This document shows positions 30,955 through 39,894 of a stretch of DNA of 41,323 bases, one piece after another. The notes under the pieces were generated by a model. It worked only from the letters and a program-made list of their open reading frames with translations. It was not told where the DNA came from and made no database searches. Position numbers and translations under genes: made by a program. Location of the stretch: positions 1-41,323 of the forward strand of contig NZ_JAKGSG010000027.1 in the NCBI RefSeq assembly GCF_021568775.1, read 5' to 3'. This DNA comes from Antribacter soli. GTDB taxonomy: Bacteria > Actinomycetota > Actinomycetes > Actinomycetales > Cellulomonadaceae. The first letter of the stretch is position 1; each line of letters begins with the position of its first letter.

Positions 30955-31239
30955 GTGACCACCTTCGCCGTGACCTATACCTACGCCGACGACTCGGCCG
31001 CCCTCGAGAAGGTCCGCCCGGACCACCGCGCGTTCCTGCGCGAGCTCAACGCCGCCGGGACGCTCCACGCCTCCGGGCCGCTACCGGGCGCCGGGGGCGC
31101 GCTCCTGATCCTGGAGGCCGTCACCGCCGGGGAGGTCGAGAGCATCCTGGACGACGACCCGTTCGCGAAGGCGGGACTCATCGTGGGCCGTGGGGTGCGC
31201 GAGTGGGAGGTCGTGATCGGCGGCTTCGCGACCTCGTGA
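30955..31239 (+). CDS. YCII-related domain protein
   Basis: 94-aa single-domain ferredoxin-like (dimeric alpha/beta-barrel) protein of the YCII family. Seen: FAVTYTYAD, RPDHRAFLRELNAAGTLHASGPL (the conserved His/Arg and the 'G..h.sGp' turn), and VESILDDDPFAKAGLIVG. Activity unknown; related proteins include a chloromuconolactone dehalogenase. The start is GTG 30955; TTGGAT ends 6 nt before it, so the mRNA may be leaderless. Divergent from sthA. Confidence 0.85.
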   Translation: MTTFAVTYTYADDSAALEKVRPDHRAFLRELNAAGTLHASGPLPGAGGALLILEAVTAGEVESILDDDPFAKAGLIVGRGVREWEVVIGGFATS

Positions 31240-31259
31240 GACGCCTCCTGTAAGACGCC

Positions 31260-31292
31260 GATGGCCGGCCGGGGAGTCCCCGGCCGGCCATC
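31260..31292. terminator. Terminator between the YCII gene and terC
   Basis: Perfect 16-bp inverted repeat GATGGCCGGCCGGGGA (31260-31275) / complement (31277-31292), effectively a 14-bp stem with a 5-nt loop, between two convergent genes. GC-rich, no T-tract. Confidence 0.8.
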
Positions 31293-31305
31293 GCGTCGTG
31301 CACGA

Positions 31306-32304
31306 TCAGTCGCGCGAGGCCGCCTCGAGGCGCTCCGTGTGCCGCGTCCGCAAGAGGCTCGCCACCGTCGTGACCGCCAGCGATCCGACGATCACCAGGA
31401 GAGACAGCCAGATCGGGATCTCCGGCGCCCACTCGTAGCCCTCGCCGCCGTTGAGGAACGGCAGGTTGTTGGTGTGCAGGGCCTCGAGGATCAGCTTCAC
31501 GCCGATGAAGCCCAGGATGGCTGCGAGGCCGATCGGCAGGTACACGAGACGCTCCAGCAGGCCGCCCAGCAGGAAGTAGAGCTGGCGCAGGCCCATGAGC
31601 GCGAAGACGTTCGTCGTGAAGACGATGAACGGGTCCTTCGTGAGGCCGAAGATGGCGGGGATCGAGTCGAACGCGAAGAGCAGGTCCGTCGAGCCGATCG
31701 CGACGAAGACGATGAGCATCGGGGTGAAGAGCTTCTTGCCGTCCACCACGGTGCGCACCTTCGCGCCGTCGTACTCGTTGTGCAGGGGCAGCACCCTGCG
31801 CAGCGTACGGATGGCGGCGTTCTCCTTGAACTCGTCCGCCTCGTCCTCGCCCCTCACCAGGTTGACCGCCGTGTAGATGAGGAACGCGCCGAAGATGTAG
31901 AAGACCCACACGAACTGCTCGATGATGGCTGCGCCCGCGAGGATGAACCCGCCACGAAGCACGAGCGCCGTGATGATGCCGACCATCAGCACTCGCTGCT
32001 GCAGGTGCCGGGGCACCGCGAAGCGCGACATGATGATGACGAAGACGAACAGGTTGTCGACGCTCAGCGAGTACTCGGTGAGCCAGCCCGCGTAGAACTC
32101 ACCAGCGGGGTCGGCGCCTCCGATCGCCCACAGCAGGACGCCGAAGGCAAGGGCGAGACCGACGTAGAAGGCGACCCACAGGGCGCTCTCCTTGATGCTG
32201 GGCACGTGGGGGCGGCGGCCCACCACGATCAGGTCGACCACCAGCAGCACGACGACCGCGACGAGCGACGTGACCTCGAACCACGTGGGTAGCGCGTGGA
32301 TCAT
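31306..32304 (-). CDS. TerC-family integral membrane protein (probable metal exporter)
   Basis: 332-aa polytopic protein with about eight or nine hydrophobic segments and the TerC acidic motifs in membrane context: SLSVDNLFVFVII and GSTDLLFAFDSIPAIFGLT. The family (Alx/YceF type) exports Mn2+ or loads it onto secreted enzymes. The Mn2+ riboswitch upstream supports a manganese role here. Start choice: GGAAGGA abuts an ATG at 32310 but lies 6 nt from ATG 32304, so 32304 (MIHALPTW) is preferred. Confidence 0.93.
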   Translation of the reverse strand: MIHALPTWFEVTSLVAVVVLLVVDLIVVGRRPHVPSIKESALWVAFYVGLALAFGVLLWAIGGADPAGEFYAGWLTEYSLSVDNLFVFVIIMSRFAVPRHLQQRVLMVGIITALVLRGGFILAGAAIIEQFVWVFYIFGAFLIYTAVNLVRGEDEADEFKENAAIRTLRRVLPLHNEYDGAKVRTVVDGKKLFTPMLIVFVAIGSTDLLFAFDSIPAIFGLTKDPFIVFTTNVFALMGLRQLYFLLGGLLERLVYLPIGLAAILGFIGVKLILEALHTNNLPFLNGGEGYEWAPEIPIWLSLLVIVGSLAVTTVASLLRTRHTERLEAASRD

Positions 32305-32346
32305 CCACATTCCTTCCGGGCGGGAGGCCGGCACAGGGATGCGCGA

Positions 32347-32378
32347 ACCTCCGGTACGTATGACAGGGCACCGGAGGT
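32347..32378 (-). promoter_or_regulatory. Alternative hairpin of the terC riboswitch expression platform
   Basis: Perfect 9-bp inverted repeat ACCTCCGGT / ACCGGAGGT (32370-32378 and 32347-32355 on the plus strand), loop 14 nt. The same CCTCCG that closes P1 of the aptamer takes part in this hairpin, so the two structures exclude each other: Mn2+-bound P1 would free the downstream CCGGAGGT. How that reaches the ribosome-binding site (32305-32312) is not clear from the sequence. Confidence 0.65.
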
Positions 32379-32509
32379 CTTCTCCGCTCGCTGTGCACCA
32401 GCCTGGGCACCGCCCGGCCGTGACGCACCTGCGAACCGATGAGGCCGGGCCGGCAACGCTGGCGACCGTATTGACGACCTCACCACAAGAACGGGAGTAC
32501 TCCCCTCCG
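32372..32509 (-). ncRNA. yybP-ykoY (Mn2+) riboswitch upstream of terC
   Basis: Read on the minus strand: P1 5' side CGGAGG (32509-32504) running into the family hallmark GGGGAGTA (32505-32498), a GTCGTCAATACGG segment, and the 3' side GAAGACCTCCG, whose CCTCCG (32377-32372) pairs with P1. This is the yybP-ykoY layout, a manganese sensor classically found upstream of terC/alx/mntP-type genes. TATGCT (32521-32516) is a -10 placing the transcript start at about 32509. Aptamer ~138 nt, leader ~205 nt. Confidence 0.82.
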
Positions 32510-32575
32510 AACAGGAGCATACGGGACGCAGGGCTCGCCCGGCTGCGTGGGGTCGGTCACAGGGCCCGGCCCTGA

Positions 32576-33550
32576 TCAGGGGACGACGACGATCTTCCCC
32601 CGCGCGTGGCCCCGGCCCGCGACCTGCCGGACCGCCTCGACGGCCTCCTCCAGCGCGTATGTACGGCTGACCTCGACGCGCACGGTGCCGTCCGCGACGA
32701 GACCGGCCAGCAGCGCCAGGTCGTCCGCGTTCGCGACGCCGTCGAACCGGGCGACACGGACGGCCAGCCTCGGGCCCAGGATCTTGCCGAGCACCATGTC
32801 ACCCAGCGCGCCTGCGAACCCCGTCTTGCTGCCGTCGTTGAGGAGCACGAGTCCGCCCGGGCGGACCGCCCGGGCGAGCGCCCGCAAGGAGTACTGGCCG
32901 CCGTTGCTGAACACCACGTCGTACCTGGCGTCCGTGCTGGTGAAATCAGTGGTGGCGTAGTCGACCACCTCGTCGGCGCCCAGGTCACGCACCAGGTCGG
33001 CGCTGCGCGCGCTGCACACCGCCGTGACGTGCGCTCCGAGCCACTTCGCGAGCTGGACCGCAAGGTGCCCGATCCCGCCGCCGGCCCCCGTGATCGCAAT
33101 GCGCTGGCCGGCCTGCAGCCCGGCCGCGTCGCGCAGCCCGTTCAAGGCCGTGACGCCCGCCATCGGCAGGGCACCCGCCTCCTCGTGGCTCAGTGCTGGC
33201 GGCTTGACTGCCAGGTGCTTCTCCGGCGCGACCGTCAGGTCCGCGAACGAGCCCGCGTAGGCGAAGCCGAAGACCTCGTCGCCCGGGACGAACCGCGTCG
33301 CCTCCGGACCAACGGCCTCCACGACGCCCGACACGTCCACGCCCCGCACGGGCGGCTTCGGCCCGCGGAGATTGCCCACCATGCCGAGCCGCGCGATGCC
33401 GGGCGTGCCCTCGAGGTAGTGCCAGTCGTACGGGTTCACCGCTGCGGCCTTGACCCTGATCAGCACCTCGCCGGTACCCGGCACGGGGTCGGGCACCTCC
33501 GCGAGCTGTACCGCGCCCCAGCCGTACCGGTCCTGCGTGATCGCTCGCAC
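32576..33550 (-). CDS. NAD(P)-dependent zinc-free MDR oxidoreductase (quinone reductase-like)
   Basis: 324-aa medium-chain dehydrogenase/reductase, QOR type. Seen: GEVLIRVKAAAVNPYDWHYLEG, PPVRGVDVSGVVEAVGP, the nucleotide motif GAGGGIGHLAVQLAKWLGA, and ADLVRDLGADEVVDY. The catalytic-zinc cysteine/histidine set of alcohol dehydrogenases is absent. GGGAGG touches a GTG at 33556 but is 6 nt from GTG 33550, and VRAITQDRYG aligns as an MDR N-terminus, so 33550 is used. Physiological substrate unknown. Confidence 0.88.
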   Translation of the reverse strand: MRAITQDRYGWGAVQLAEVPDPVPGTGEVLIRVKAAAVNPYDWHYLEGTPGIARLGMVGNLRGPKPPVRGVDVSGVVEAVGPEATRFVPGDEVFGFAYAGSFADLTVAPEKHLAVKPPALSHEEAGALPMAGVTALNGLRDAAGLQAGQRIAITGAGGGIGHLAVQLAKWLGAHVTAVCSARSADLVRDLGADEVVDYATTDFTSTDARYDVVFSNGGQYSLRALARAVRPGGLVLLNDGSKTGFAGALGDMVLGKILGPRLAVRVARFDGVANADDLALLAGLVADGTVRVEVSRTYALEEAVEAVRQVAGRGHARGKIVVVP

Positions 33551-33626
33551 AGCCACCCTCCCAGGGTTCGTCGGGCCAAGGGTCCTCCCCGCTCCCAGAT
33601 GGGGTCAAGGATGATGAAGGGTGCAA

Positions 33627-35741
33627 TCAGGCCGTCGCGGCCTGCATCTGGCGCAGCTCCTTCTTGAGTCCCGAGACCTCGTCTCGCAGCCGCGCGGCAA
33701 CCTCGAACTGCAGCTCAGCGGCCGCGGCGTGCATCTGGTCGGTGAGCTCCTGGATGAGCTCGGCCAGCTCGCCCGCCGCCGCGCCGGCCAGGCGGTTCCC
33801 GGTCGTCGCCGCCTCCTTGGGCGAGCCCGGCACGGGGGCCCTGCCCCGCCCGCCGCCCGGCCCGCCGGGCCGCCGGTAGCCGCCCGCGAGCAGCTCCTGC
33901 GTGTCGAGGTCTTCGCGCGCGAGCATGTCCGTGACGTCGGCGATCTTCTTGCGCAACGGCTGCGGGTCGATCCCGTTCGCCTGGTTGTACGCGATCTGCT
34001 TCTCGCGGCGCCGGGTCGTCTCGTCGATGGCCGACACCATCGCGGGCGTCATGCGGTCCGCGTACATGTGGACCTGGCCCGAGACGTTACGGGCGGCTCG
34101 GCCGATCGTCTGGATGAGCGACTTGCCCGAGCGCAGGAATCCCTCCTTGTCCGCGTCGAGGATCGCGACCAGGGACACCTCTGGCAGGTCGAGGCCCTCA
34201 CGCAGGAGGTTGATGCCCACCAGGACGTCGTACTCCCCCAGCCGCAGCTCGCGGAGCAGCTCCACGCGGCGCAGCGTGTCCACCTCGGAGTGGAGGTACC
34301 GCACGCGGACGTCCTTCTCCAGGAAGTAGTCCGTGAGGTCCTCTGCCATCTTCTTGGTCAGCGTCGTCACCAGCACGCGCTCGTTTCGCTCGACACGCTC
34401 CCGGATCTCGTGCAGCAGGTCGTCGATCTGGCCGGTGGTGGGCTTGACGACCACCTCCGGGTCGACGAGGCCGGTCGGGCGGATGATCTGCTCCACCACG
34501 CCGTCGGACATCGAGAGCTCGTAGTCGCCCGGCGTCGCCGACAGGTAGACCGTCTGCCCGATGCGCTCGACGAACTCCTCCCACCGCAGCGGCCGGTTGT
34601 CCATGGCGCTCGGCAGGCGGAACCCGTGGTCGACCAGGCTCCGCTTGCGCGACATGTCGCCCTCGAACATGGCGCCGATCTGCGGGACGGTCACGTGCGA
34701 CTCGTCGATGACGAGCAGGAAGTCCTCGGGGAAGTAGTCGAGCAGCGTGTTCGGCGGCGAGCCCGACTCGCGCCCGTCGATGTGCCGCGAGTAGTTCTCG
34801 ATGCCGTTGCAGGTGCCGATCTGGCGCATCATCTCGATGTCGTAGGTGGTGCGCATGCGCAGCCGCTGCGCCTCGAGCAGCTTGTTCTGGCGCTCGAGCT
34901 CCGCCAGGCGCTCCTCGAGCTCGGCCTCGATGCCGGCGACCGCGCCCTCCATGCGCTCCGGGCCCGCGACGTAGTGGGTGGCCGGGAACACATAGATGCT
35001 CCGTTCGGACCGGATCACCTCGCCCGTCAGGGGGTGCAGCGTCTGGATCGACTCGATCTCGTCGCCGAACATCTCGATGCGGATCGCCAGCTCCTCGTAC
35101 ACCGGGATGATCTCCACGGTGTCGCCCCGCACGCGGAACGTGCCGCGCGTGAACGCCATGTCGTTGCGGGTGTACTGCATCGTCACGAACTTGCGCAGCA
35201 GGTCGTCCCTGTCGACCACGTCGCCGACGTCCAGCCGCACCATGCGGTCCACGTACTCCTGCGGCGTGCCCAGGCCGTAGATGCAGGACACCGACGCGAC
35301 CACGATCACGTCACGACGCGTCAGCAGCGACGACGTCGCGGAGTGGCGCAGCCGCTCCACCTCGTCGTTGATCGACGAGTCCTTCTCGATGTACGTGTCC
35401 GTCTGCGCGATGTACGCCTCGGGCTGGTAGTAGTCGTAGTACGAGACGAAGTACTCGACCGCGTTGTTGGGCAGCAGCTCCCGGAACTCCGTGGCGAGCT
35501 GCGCGGCGAGCGTCTTGTTCGGCGCCATCACCAGCGTGGGCCGTTGGAGCTTCTCGATCAGCCAGGCCGTGGTGGCGCTCTTGCCCGTTCCCGTGGCACC
35601 CAGCAGCACCACGTCCTTCTCCCCCGCCTGGATGCGGGACGAGAGGTCGGCGATGGCCGTCGGCTGGTCGCCGCTCGGCGTGTACTCGGAGATGACCTCG
35701 AAGGGGGCCACCGTGCGCTGGAGGTCGGTCACGGGTCGCAT
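33627..35741 (-). CDS. uvrB: Excinuclease ABC subunit B
   Basis: UvrB, the DEAD-like helicase that verifies damage and recruits UvrC, 704 aa. Seen: Walker [14 protein letters not shown] (48-60), the beta-hairpin region [14 protein letters not shown], the DEAD-box variant [18 protein letters not shown], then a Pro/Gly-rich linker ([17 protein letters not shown]) and a C-terminal UVR domain ending [13 protein letters not shown] that pairs with UvrC. ATG 35741 lies 6 nt from a -10 box (leaderless mRNA likely). Confidence 0.98.
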   Translation of the reverse strand: MRPVTDLQRTVAPFEVISEYTPSGDQPTAIADLSSRIQAGEKDVVLLGATGTGKSATTAWLIEKLQRPTLVMAPNKTLAAQLATEFRELLPNNAVEYFVSYYDYYQPEAYIAQTDTYIEKDSSINDEVERLRHSATSSLLTRRDVIVVASVSCIYGLGTPQEYVDRMVRLDVGDVVDRDDLLRKFVTMQYTRNDMAFTRGTFRVRGDTVEIIPVYEELAIRIEMFGDEIESIQTLHPLTGEVIRSERSIYVFPATHYVAGPERMEGAVAGIEAELEERLAELERQNKLLEAQRLRMRTTYDIEMMRQIGTCNGIENYSRHIDGRESGSPPNTLLDYFPEDFLLVIDESHVTVPQIGAMFEGDMSRKRSLVDHGFRLPSAMDNRPLRWEEFVERIGQTVYLSATPGDYELSMSDGVVEQIIRPTGLVDPEVVVKPTTGQIDDLLHEIRERVERNERVLVTTLTKKMAEDLTDYFLEKDVRVRYLHSEVDTLRRVELLRELRLGEYDVLVGINLLREGLDLPEVSLVAILDADKEGFLRSGKSLIQTIGRAARNVSGQVHMYADRMTPAMVSAIDETTRRREKQIAYNQANGIDPQPLRKKIADVTDMLAREDLDTQELLAGGYRRPGGPGGGRGRAPVPGSPKEAATTGNRLAGAAAGELAELIQELTDQMHAAAAELQFEVAARLRDEVSGLKKELRQMQAATA

Positions 35742-35747
35742 GCCACT

Positions 35748-35770
35748 ACCGTACGGCGCACCACTGACAG
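35748..35770 (-). promoter_or_regulatory. RecA-NDp/PafBC-type promoter of uvrB
   Basis: On the minus strand CTGTCAGTG (35770-35762), eight bases, TACGGT (35753-35748), then 6 nt to the ATG. It matches the damage-promoter consensus TTGTCRGTG-N8-TANNNT with one mismatch, at the first base. It shares GCCGTACG with the uvrA promoter. Confidence 0.75.
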
Positions 35771-35801
35771 GCCGGCAGGGTCGCGGGGCGACTGCGGTCG
35801 G

Positions 35802-36458
35802 TCAGTGCTCCGCGCCGGCCGCCATGACCGGCTCCGCGAGGGTCCCGCCGGCGACCGCGAGCGCCGTGCGAGCGACGATCCGGAGCGCCTCGGCGAGGGT
35901 CGCCACGGGGAGCGCTCCGGCGTCGTGGTGGTCCTCCTCGACCGTGCGGGGCACGTGGACGAAGCCCGCGGTCACGCCACGGTCGGCCAGCCCGTGCCGC
36001 AGGGCGTAGAAGGTGGCGTTGCAGACGTACGTGCCCGCGGTGTTGGACACGACGGCCGGGATGCGCGCCTCGCGCAGCGCCGCGAGCGCGGCCTTGACCG
36101 GCAGGCCCGAGAAGTAGGCGGCGGGTCCGTCGGCCACGAGCGGCTCGTCGACGGGCTGGGCACCATCGTTGTCGGGGATGCGGGCGTCGGCGACGTTGAC
36201 CGCGACCCGCTCGAGGCGGACGGCGTCCGTCGCGCCGGCGAGCCCGACTGCGACGACGACGTCGGGCACGTGCTCGTCGACCGCGGCCGCGAGGACGGGC
36301 CATGCGCCGCCGAAGGTGACGGGCAGGCGCACCGTCGCGAGCCCGGCGCCCTCGGCGTCGGTGTCCCACGTGCCGGCGACGTGTCGGACCGCCTCCCAGG
36401 ACGAGTTCACCGCGTCCCCGCCGAACGGCTCGAAGCCGCTGAGCAGGACCGTCCTCAC
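35802..36458 (-). CDS. pcp: Pyroglutamyl-peptidase I
   Basis: Cysteine peptidase (family C15) that removes N-terminal pyroglutamate, 218 aa. The catalytic triad is visible: E83 in GLAGATDAVRLERVAVN, C146 in SNTAGTYVCNATFYALRH, H168 in GFVHVPR. N-terminus VLLSGFEPFGG is family-typical. GTG 36458 overlaps the coaE stop (GTGA), so the two are translationally coupled although functionally unrelated. 43 bp separate its far end from the uvrB start region. Confidence 0.94.
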   Translation of the reverse strand: MRTVLLSGFEPFGGDAVNSSWEAVRHVAGTWDTDAEGAGLATVRLPVTFGGAWPVLAAAVDEHVPDVVVAVGLAGATDAVRLERVAVNVADARIPDNDGAQPVDEPLVADGPAAYFSGLPVKAALAALREARIPAVVSNTAGTYVCNATFYALRHGLADRGVTAGFVHVPRTVEEDHHDAGALPVATLAEALRIVARTALAVAGGTLAEPVMAAGAEH

Positions 36459-37087
36459 GCGCTCGCCTCGGCGTCGGACTCCTGCGCGACCTCGCGGGCC
36501 ACGCGCTCCCACAGCTCGTCGACCTGGGCGAGCAGCTCGTCGACAGTGCCCGCACCGTCGAGGGTCACGTCCGCCGCGGCGAGCCGCTCCTCGTCGGTCG
36601 CCTGTGCGCCGACGCGGGCCAGTGCCTCCGCCTCGGTCAGGCCGCGGCCCCTCATGAGGCGCTCGGCACGCATGTCGGCCGGCGCGTGCACCACGACGAG
36701 GAGGTGGAAGTGGTCCGCCTGACCCGTCTCCACGAGCAGCGGGATGTCGTGCACGATGACGGCGCGCGGGTCCGCGACCGCTGCCGCGGCCTCCCGCTCC
36801 GCCGACAGGCGGCGCACCTCCGGGTGGACGATGCCGTTGAGGCGCTCGAGCGCGTCCGAGTCCACGAAGACCATGCCGCCGAGCACCGGACGGTCGAGCG
36901 ACCCGTCGGGCGCGAGGACCCCCTCGCCGAAGGCTTCGACGATCTCCTCCAGGCCCACAGAGCCGGGCGCGACCGCCTCGCGCGCGAGGACGTCATGGTC
37001 GATGACGACGGCGCCGAGCTCGGCCAGCCGCCGGGAGACCACGGACTTGCCGGCGGCGATGCCGCCTGTGAGGCCGATGCGGAACAT
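36455..37087 (-). CDS. coaE: Dephospho-CoA kinase
   Basis: Final step of coenzyme A synthesis (dephospho-CoA + ATP to CoA), 210 aa. Seen: P-loop GLTGGIAAGKS (5-15), VVIDHDVLAREAV with the substrate Asp, and VHDIPLLVE. ATG 37087 is preceded by AAGGA with 6-nt spacing. It lies upstream of pcp and uvrB, the usual actinobacterial coaE-uvrB neighbourhood; some actinobacterial CoaE carry an extra C-terminal domain, absent here. Confidence 0.95.
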   Translation of the reverse strand: MFRIGLTGGIAAGKSVVSRRLAELGAVVIDHDVLAREAVAPGSVGLEEIVEAFGEGVLAPDGSLDRPVLGGMVFVDSDALERLNGIVHPEVRRLSAEREAAAAVADPRAVIVHDIPLLVETGQADHFHLLVVVHAPADMRAERLMRGRGLTEAEALARVGAQATDEERLAAADVTLDGAGTVDELLAQVDELWERVAREVAQESDAEASA

Positions 37088-37180
37088 GTGATCCTTAAGA
37101 CCCGGAATCGTTGGAATTCTGCGGTTCTCCGTCCGGCCGGCGAAGGCTCGTGACTCCTGCGTGCCACGCCGGACGGTCTT

Positions 37181-37202
37181 GCGCTGCGGTCCATCGCAGC
37201 GC
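37181..37202. terminator. Hairpin between the kinase gene and coaE
   Basis: Perfect 8-bp inverted repeat GCGCTGCG-GTCCAT-CGCAGCGC, about 75 bp after the kinase stop on the minus strand. It could terminate the kinase transcript; coaE would then rely on a promoter in 37088-37180, where none is obvious. Confidence 0.4.
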
Positions 37203-37278
37203 GTCCAGCCTACGTCTCGACAGGCCACGCCGCTCGAAGCGACGCAACTGCACCGCGCCGCGGCGGAGTCGCCCGGCA

Positions 37279-38799
37279 TCAGTCTCCCGAGGTGGCGGCC
37301 CACTCCCAGCCGTAACCGTCGTTGTGCTCCACGATCACCGTGGCCAGCGGCCCGACTTCCGGCAGCGTGACGGTCGCGGTCACGCTGGCCGGGTCCGCAA
37401 GGTCCCTCACCGCCCAGAACGTGTCCTGCGCGGTGGCGTCCTCGAGAGCGCTGCGGCGGACGGTACCGTCCTCCGCGACGGCATAGATCCTCAGCCACTC
37501 GCTCGGCGTGGGCGTTCCGTACGCGATCGTCCCCGCCCGATCGCACGAGAGCGTCAGCGTGGCCAACTGTCCCTGCACATCGTCGACGCTGGCCGTCCAG
37601 CACGAGCTTTCGTCGAGGCGCATCGGGGTCCCCTGGGCCCACGGGCTCTCACGGCTCCCGTCTCTGATCATGGCCGGCTGGCTCTCCCCCCGTCTCTTGG
37701 CAACAGGCTGACCAGCTGTACCGCCGGCGTCCTGCGACGAGGCAGTCTGTCCCCCGCCGTCCGGCTCCCCGTCGTCGGCGAGCGAGTGCCAGACGCCGAT
37801 CGCCGCCCCGGACAGCACCGCCGTCCCGGCAACTGCCGCGCTCAGGGCGACGAGAACCCGCCTCGCTCCGCGCCGTGGCGTCCCGCCGGGCTGCGTGCGT
37901 CCGCGCGCGGCGGCCGCTGCGACCCCGGCACCGACGGGGTTGCGAGGACCGAGGGAGCGCAGGATCGCGTCGAGGGAGGGCCGCGTCGCCGGATCCTTGG
38001 TCAGGCAGGCATCGAGGAGGGGACGCAGGTAGGCAGGACAGTCGTCGTAGGACGGTTCCTCGGCTGAGACCCTGTACAGCACGACGGCCGGATGGGCCCC
38101 CTCGAAGAGGTGGTTGCCGGTCGCGGCGTAGTAGGCCAGCGCGCCCAGGGCCCAGACGTCGGCGGCCGCCGTCGCACGGTTCCCCGTCGCCTGCTCCGGG
38201 GCCATGTACATCGGGGTACCGACCGGCTGCCCGGTCATGGTCACCCTCGTCGCGTCGATCATGGCGACCACGCCCAGGTCGATCAGGCACGGACCATCCG
38301 GGCCGAGGATCACGTTGGCCGGCTTGACGTCACGATGCACGAGACCGGCGCCGTGGATCGTGTGCAGCGCCTCGGCAACACCTGTCACCAGGTCCAGCAC
38401 GGCTTCCTGGGGCATTGGGCCGCGCACGGCCAGCGCCTGCGAGAGCGTCGGGCCTGCGATGTACTCGGTCGCGAGCCAGGGGACACCCGCATCGAGATCG
38501 GCGTCGACCAGGTTTGCGATGAACCGGCTGCGCACCTTGGCCGCAGCACCCGCCTCGCGCCGGAAGCGCGCCCGGAACTCGCCGTCGTGCAGCTGGGCGC
38601 CCCGGATCAGCTTGATGGCAACCTGCTGCCCACTGCGCCCGGTCCCGAGATAGACGTCCCCCATGCCGCCGCTCCCGATCCGACTCCGGACCCGGAACGG
38701 GCCGATCGTGCGTGGCTCGGCCGGCCCCAAGGCCACCGGCTCGGGTACTGGAACCGTCCAGTGAACAGGTGGGTCTTGCAGCACCGGACGCTCCTCCAT
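37279..38799 (-). CDS. Membrane-anchored Ser/Thr protein kinase (PknB-like)
   Basis: 506 aa. Kinase domain ~33-285: glycine loop GSGGMGDVYLG (42-52), Lys63 in VAIKLI, HRDVKPAN (155-162), APEQ (200-203). The usual DFG is DLG (174-176, CLIDLGVV); metal-binding Asp is kept, so activity is expected. A juxtamembrane basic stretch precedes one transmembrane helix (~314-336), then a ~165-residue extracellular domain with two cysteines (ESSCWTAS, LSCDRAG) and no PASTA repeats. Target and ligand unknown. ATG 38799 has GGAG nearby; upstream frame to 38886 looks non-coding. Confidence 0.9.
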   Translation of the reverse strand: MEERPVLQDPPVHWTVPVPEPVALGPAEPRTIGPFRVRSRIGSGGMGDVYLGTGRSGQQVAIKLIRGAQLHDGEFRARFRREAGAAAKVRSRFIANLVDADLDAGVPWLATEYIAGPTLSQALAVRGPMPQEAVLDLVTGVAEALHTIHGAGLVHRDVKPANVILGPDGPCLIDLGVVAMIDATRVTMTGQPVGTPMYMAPEQATGNRATAAADVWALGALAYYAATGNHLFEGAHPAVVLYRVSAEEPSYDDCPAYLRPLLDACLTKDPATRPSLDAILRSLGPRNPVGAGVAAAAARGRTQPGGTPRRGARRVLVALSAAVAGTAVLSGAAIGVWHSLADDGEPDGGGQTASSQDAGGTAGQPVAKRRGESQPAMIRDGSRESPWAQGTPMRLDESSCWTASVDDVQGQLATLTLSCDRAGTIAYGTPTPSEWLRIYAVAEDGTVRRSALEDATAQDTFWAVRDLADPASVTATVTLPEVGPLATVIVEHNDGYGWEWAATSGD

Positions 38800-38950
38800 A
38801 TTGCTTCTGGCACAAACCGGATATACGCGGTATAGGCGCAGGGATGCTATCGCACCGAGATGGAACACCCGGTCCGGACGCTGCACGTCTGACGTGGTCC
38901 GATCGTGTCGGCGTCTGCTGACACACTGGGTGGTCCGGTTCGACCAGCGG

Positions 38951-39190
38951 TCAGATGAGCTTGCCGGTCAGCGCCGCGATGAACACCACGACGCCGATGA
39001 CAGCGAAGCCGACGCCGAAGACGCGGGTGAACACGAAGATGAACCGGTGACTCGACGGCGCCGGTGTGCGCAAGAGTCGTTGGAGCCGCACCTGAAGATC
39101 GGCGTGCTGCTCCGCGAAGACGGCGAACCCCAGGCCGCTCGCCACGGCGAGTACTCCCCAGCACAGCGCGAACAGCTGCGGACCCGTCAT
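38951..39190 (-). CDS. Small two-helix membrane protein, unknown function
   Basis: 79 aa. Hydrophobic helices at ~5-24 (LFALCWGVLAVASGLGFAVF) and ~50-75 (FIFVFTRVFGVGFAVIGVVVFIAAL) are linked by a charged loop EQHADLQVRLQRLLRTP. Looks like a small DUF-type actinobacterial inner-membrane protein; not recognised further. It lies upstream of the kinase gene in the same direction, 151 bp apart. Confidence 0.7.
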   Translation of the reverse strand: MTGPQLFALCWGVLAVASGLGFAVFAEQHADLQVRLQRLLRTPAPSSHRFIFVFTRVFGVGFAVIGVVVFIAALTGKLI

Positions 39191-39327
39191 GAGCGAACGC
39201 CACGGCCGTCAGAAGCCCCCGGCGCCTCCGCCGTGGAGCATCTGTCAGTGACGGGCGGTGCACGCTGCAACCGCAGGGCCGTGAGCAGCGTCTAGGGTGC
39301 ATGACGGTTGCCGACCTGGGAGAACCC

Positions 39328-39894
39328 ATGCCACCCCCTGCGCTGTCCGCGGACCGGTCCGAGACTCCAGCGGTCGAGGTGATCCGAACGGGCGGCACGA
39401 CGGTCGAGGACTTCACCGCGTTCGCCCGCGCCCACGCCGCAGGCCTGCACCGGATCGCGTACCTCCTGTGCGGCGACGACCACCGCGCCCACGACCTCAC
39501 CCAGCTCGCGCTCGAGCGGACGTTCCGCGCCTGGTCCCGGGTGGGCGACGGGAACCCGTTCGCCTACGCCCGGCAGGTCCTCGCCACCGCCCGGATCGAC
39601 GGCTGGCGCCGCACCCGCCGGGAGACCACCGTCTCCCCGGACACGCTGCCCGGTCTCCTCACCGAGGACCGGGTCCGCGACGCGACCACCGGCGTGGAGG
39701 ACCGCGAGCGGCTCGTCCGCGCGCTGCGCCACGTCCCGGCGAGGCAGCGCCGGGTCGTGGTGCTCCGATACCTGCTCGACCGGTCGGAGCAGGACGTGGC
39801 CGACGAGCTCGGCATCAGCACCGGAACAGTGAAGTCCCAGGGCGCTCGCGGGCTGGCCCGCCTGCGCGCCCTTCTGACGGAGGAGGACGCATGA
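39328..39894 (+). CDS. ECF sigma factor, SigE family
   Basis: 188-aa group 4 sigma factor. Region 2: DFTAFARAHAAGLHRIAYLLCGD then AHDLTQLALERTFRAW. Region 4: ALRHVPARQRRVVVLRYLLDRSEQDVADELGISTGTVKSQ is the characteristic SigE-family helix-turn-helix. GGGAG sits 5 nt before ATG 39328, so this start is preferred over the in-frame ATG at 39301, which has only CTAGGGTGC before it (TAGGGT could be a -10). The stop overlaps the next gene (ATGA). Confidence 0.9.
   Translation: MPPPALSADRSETPAVEVIRTGGTTVEDFTAFARAHAAGLHRIAYLLCGDDHRAHDLTQLALERTFRAWSRVGDGNPFAYARQVLATARIDGWRRTRRETTVSPDTLPGLLTEDRVRDATTGVEDRERLVRALRHVPARQRRVVVLRYLLDRSEQDVADELGISTGTVKSQGARGLARLRALLTEEDA

Noticed and set aside
39242-39264. 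CTGTCAGTG upstream of the ECF sigma gene as a PafBC promoter
   Set aside because: The first half matches, but the position eight bases on is TGCACG, not TANNNT, and it is about 60-85 bp from the start codon.
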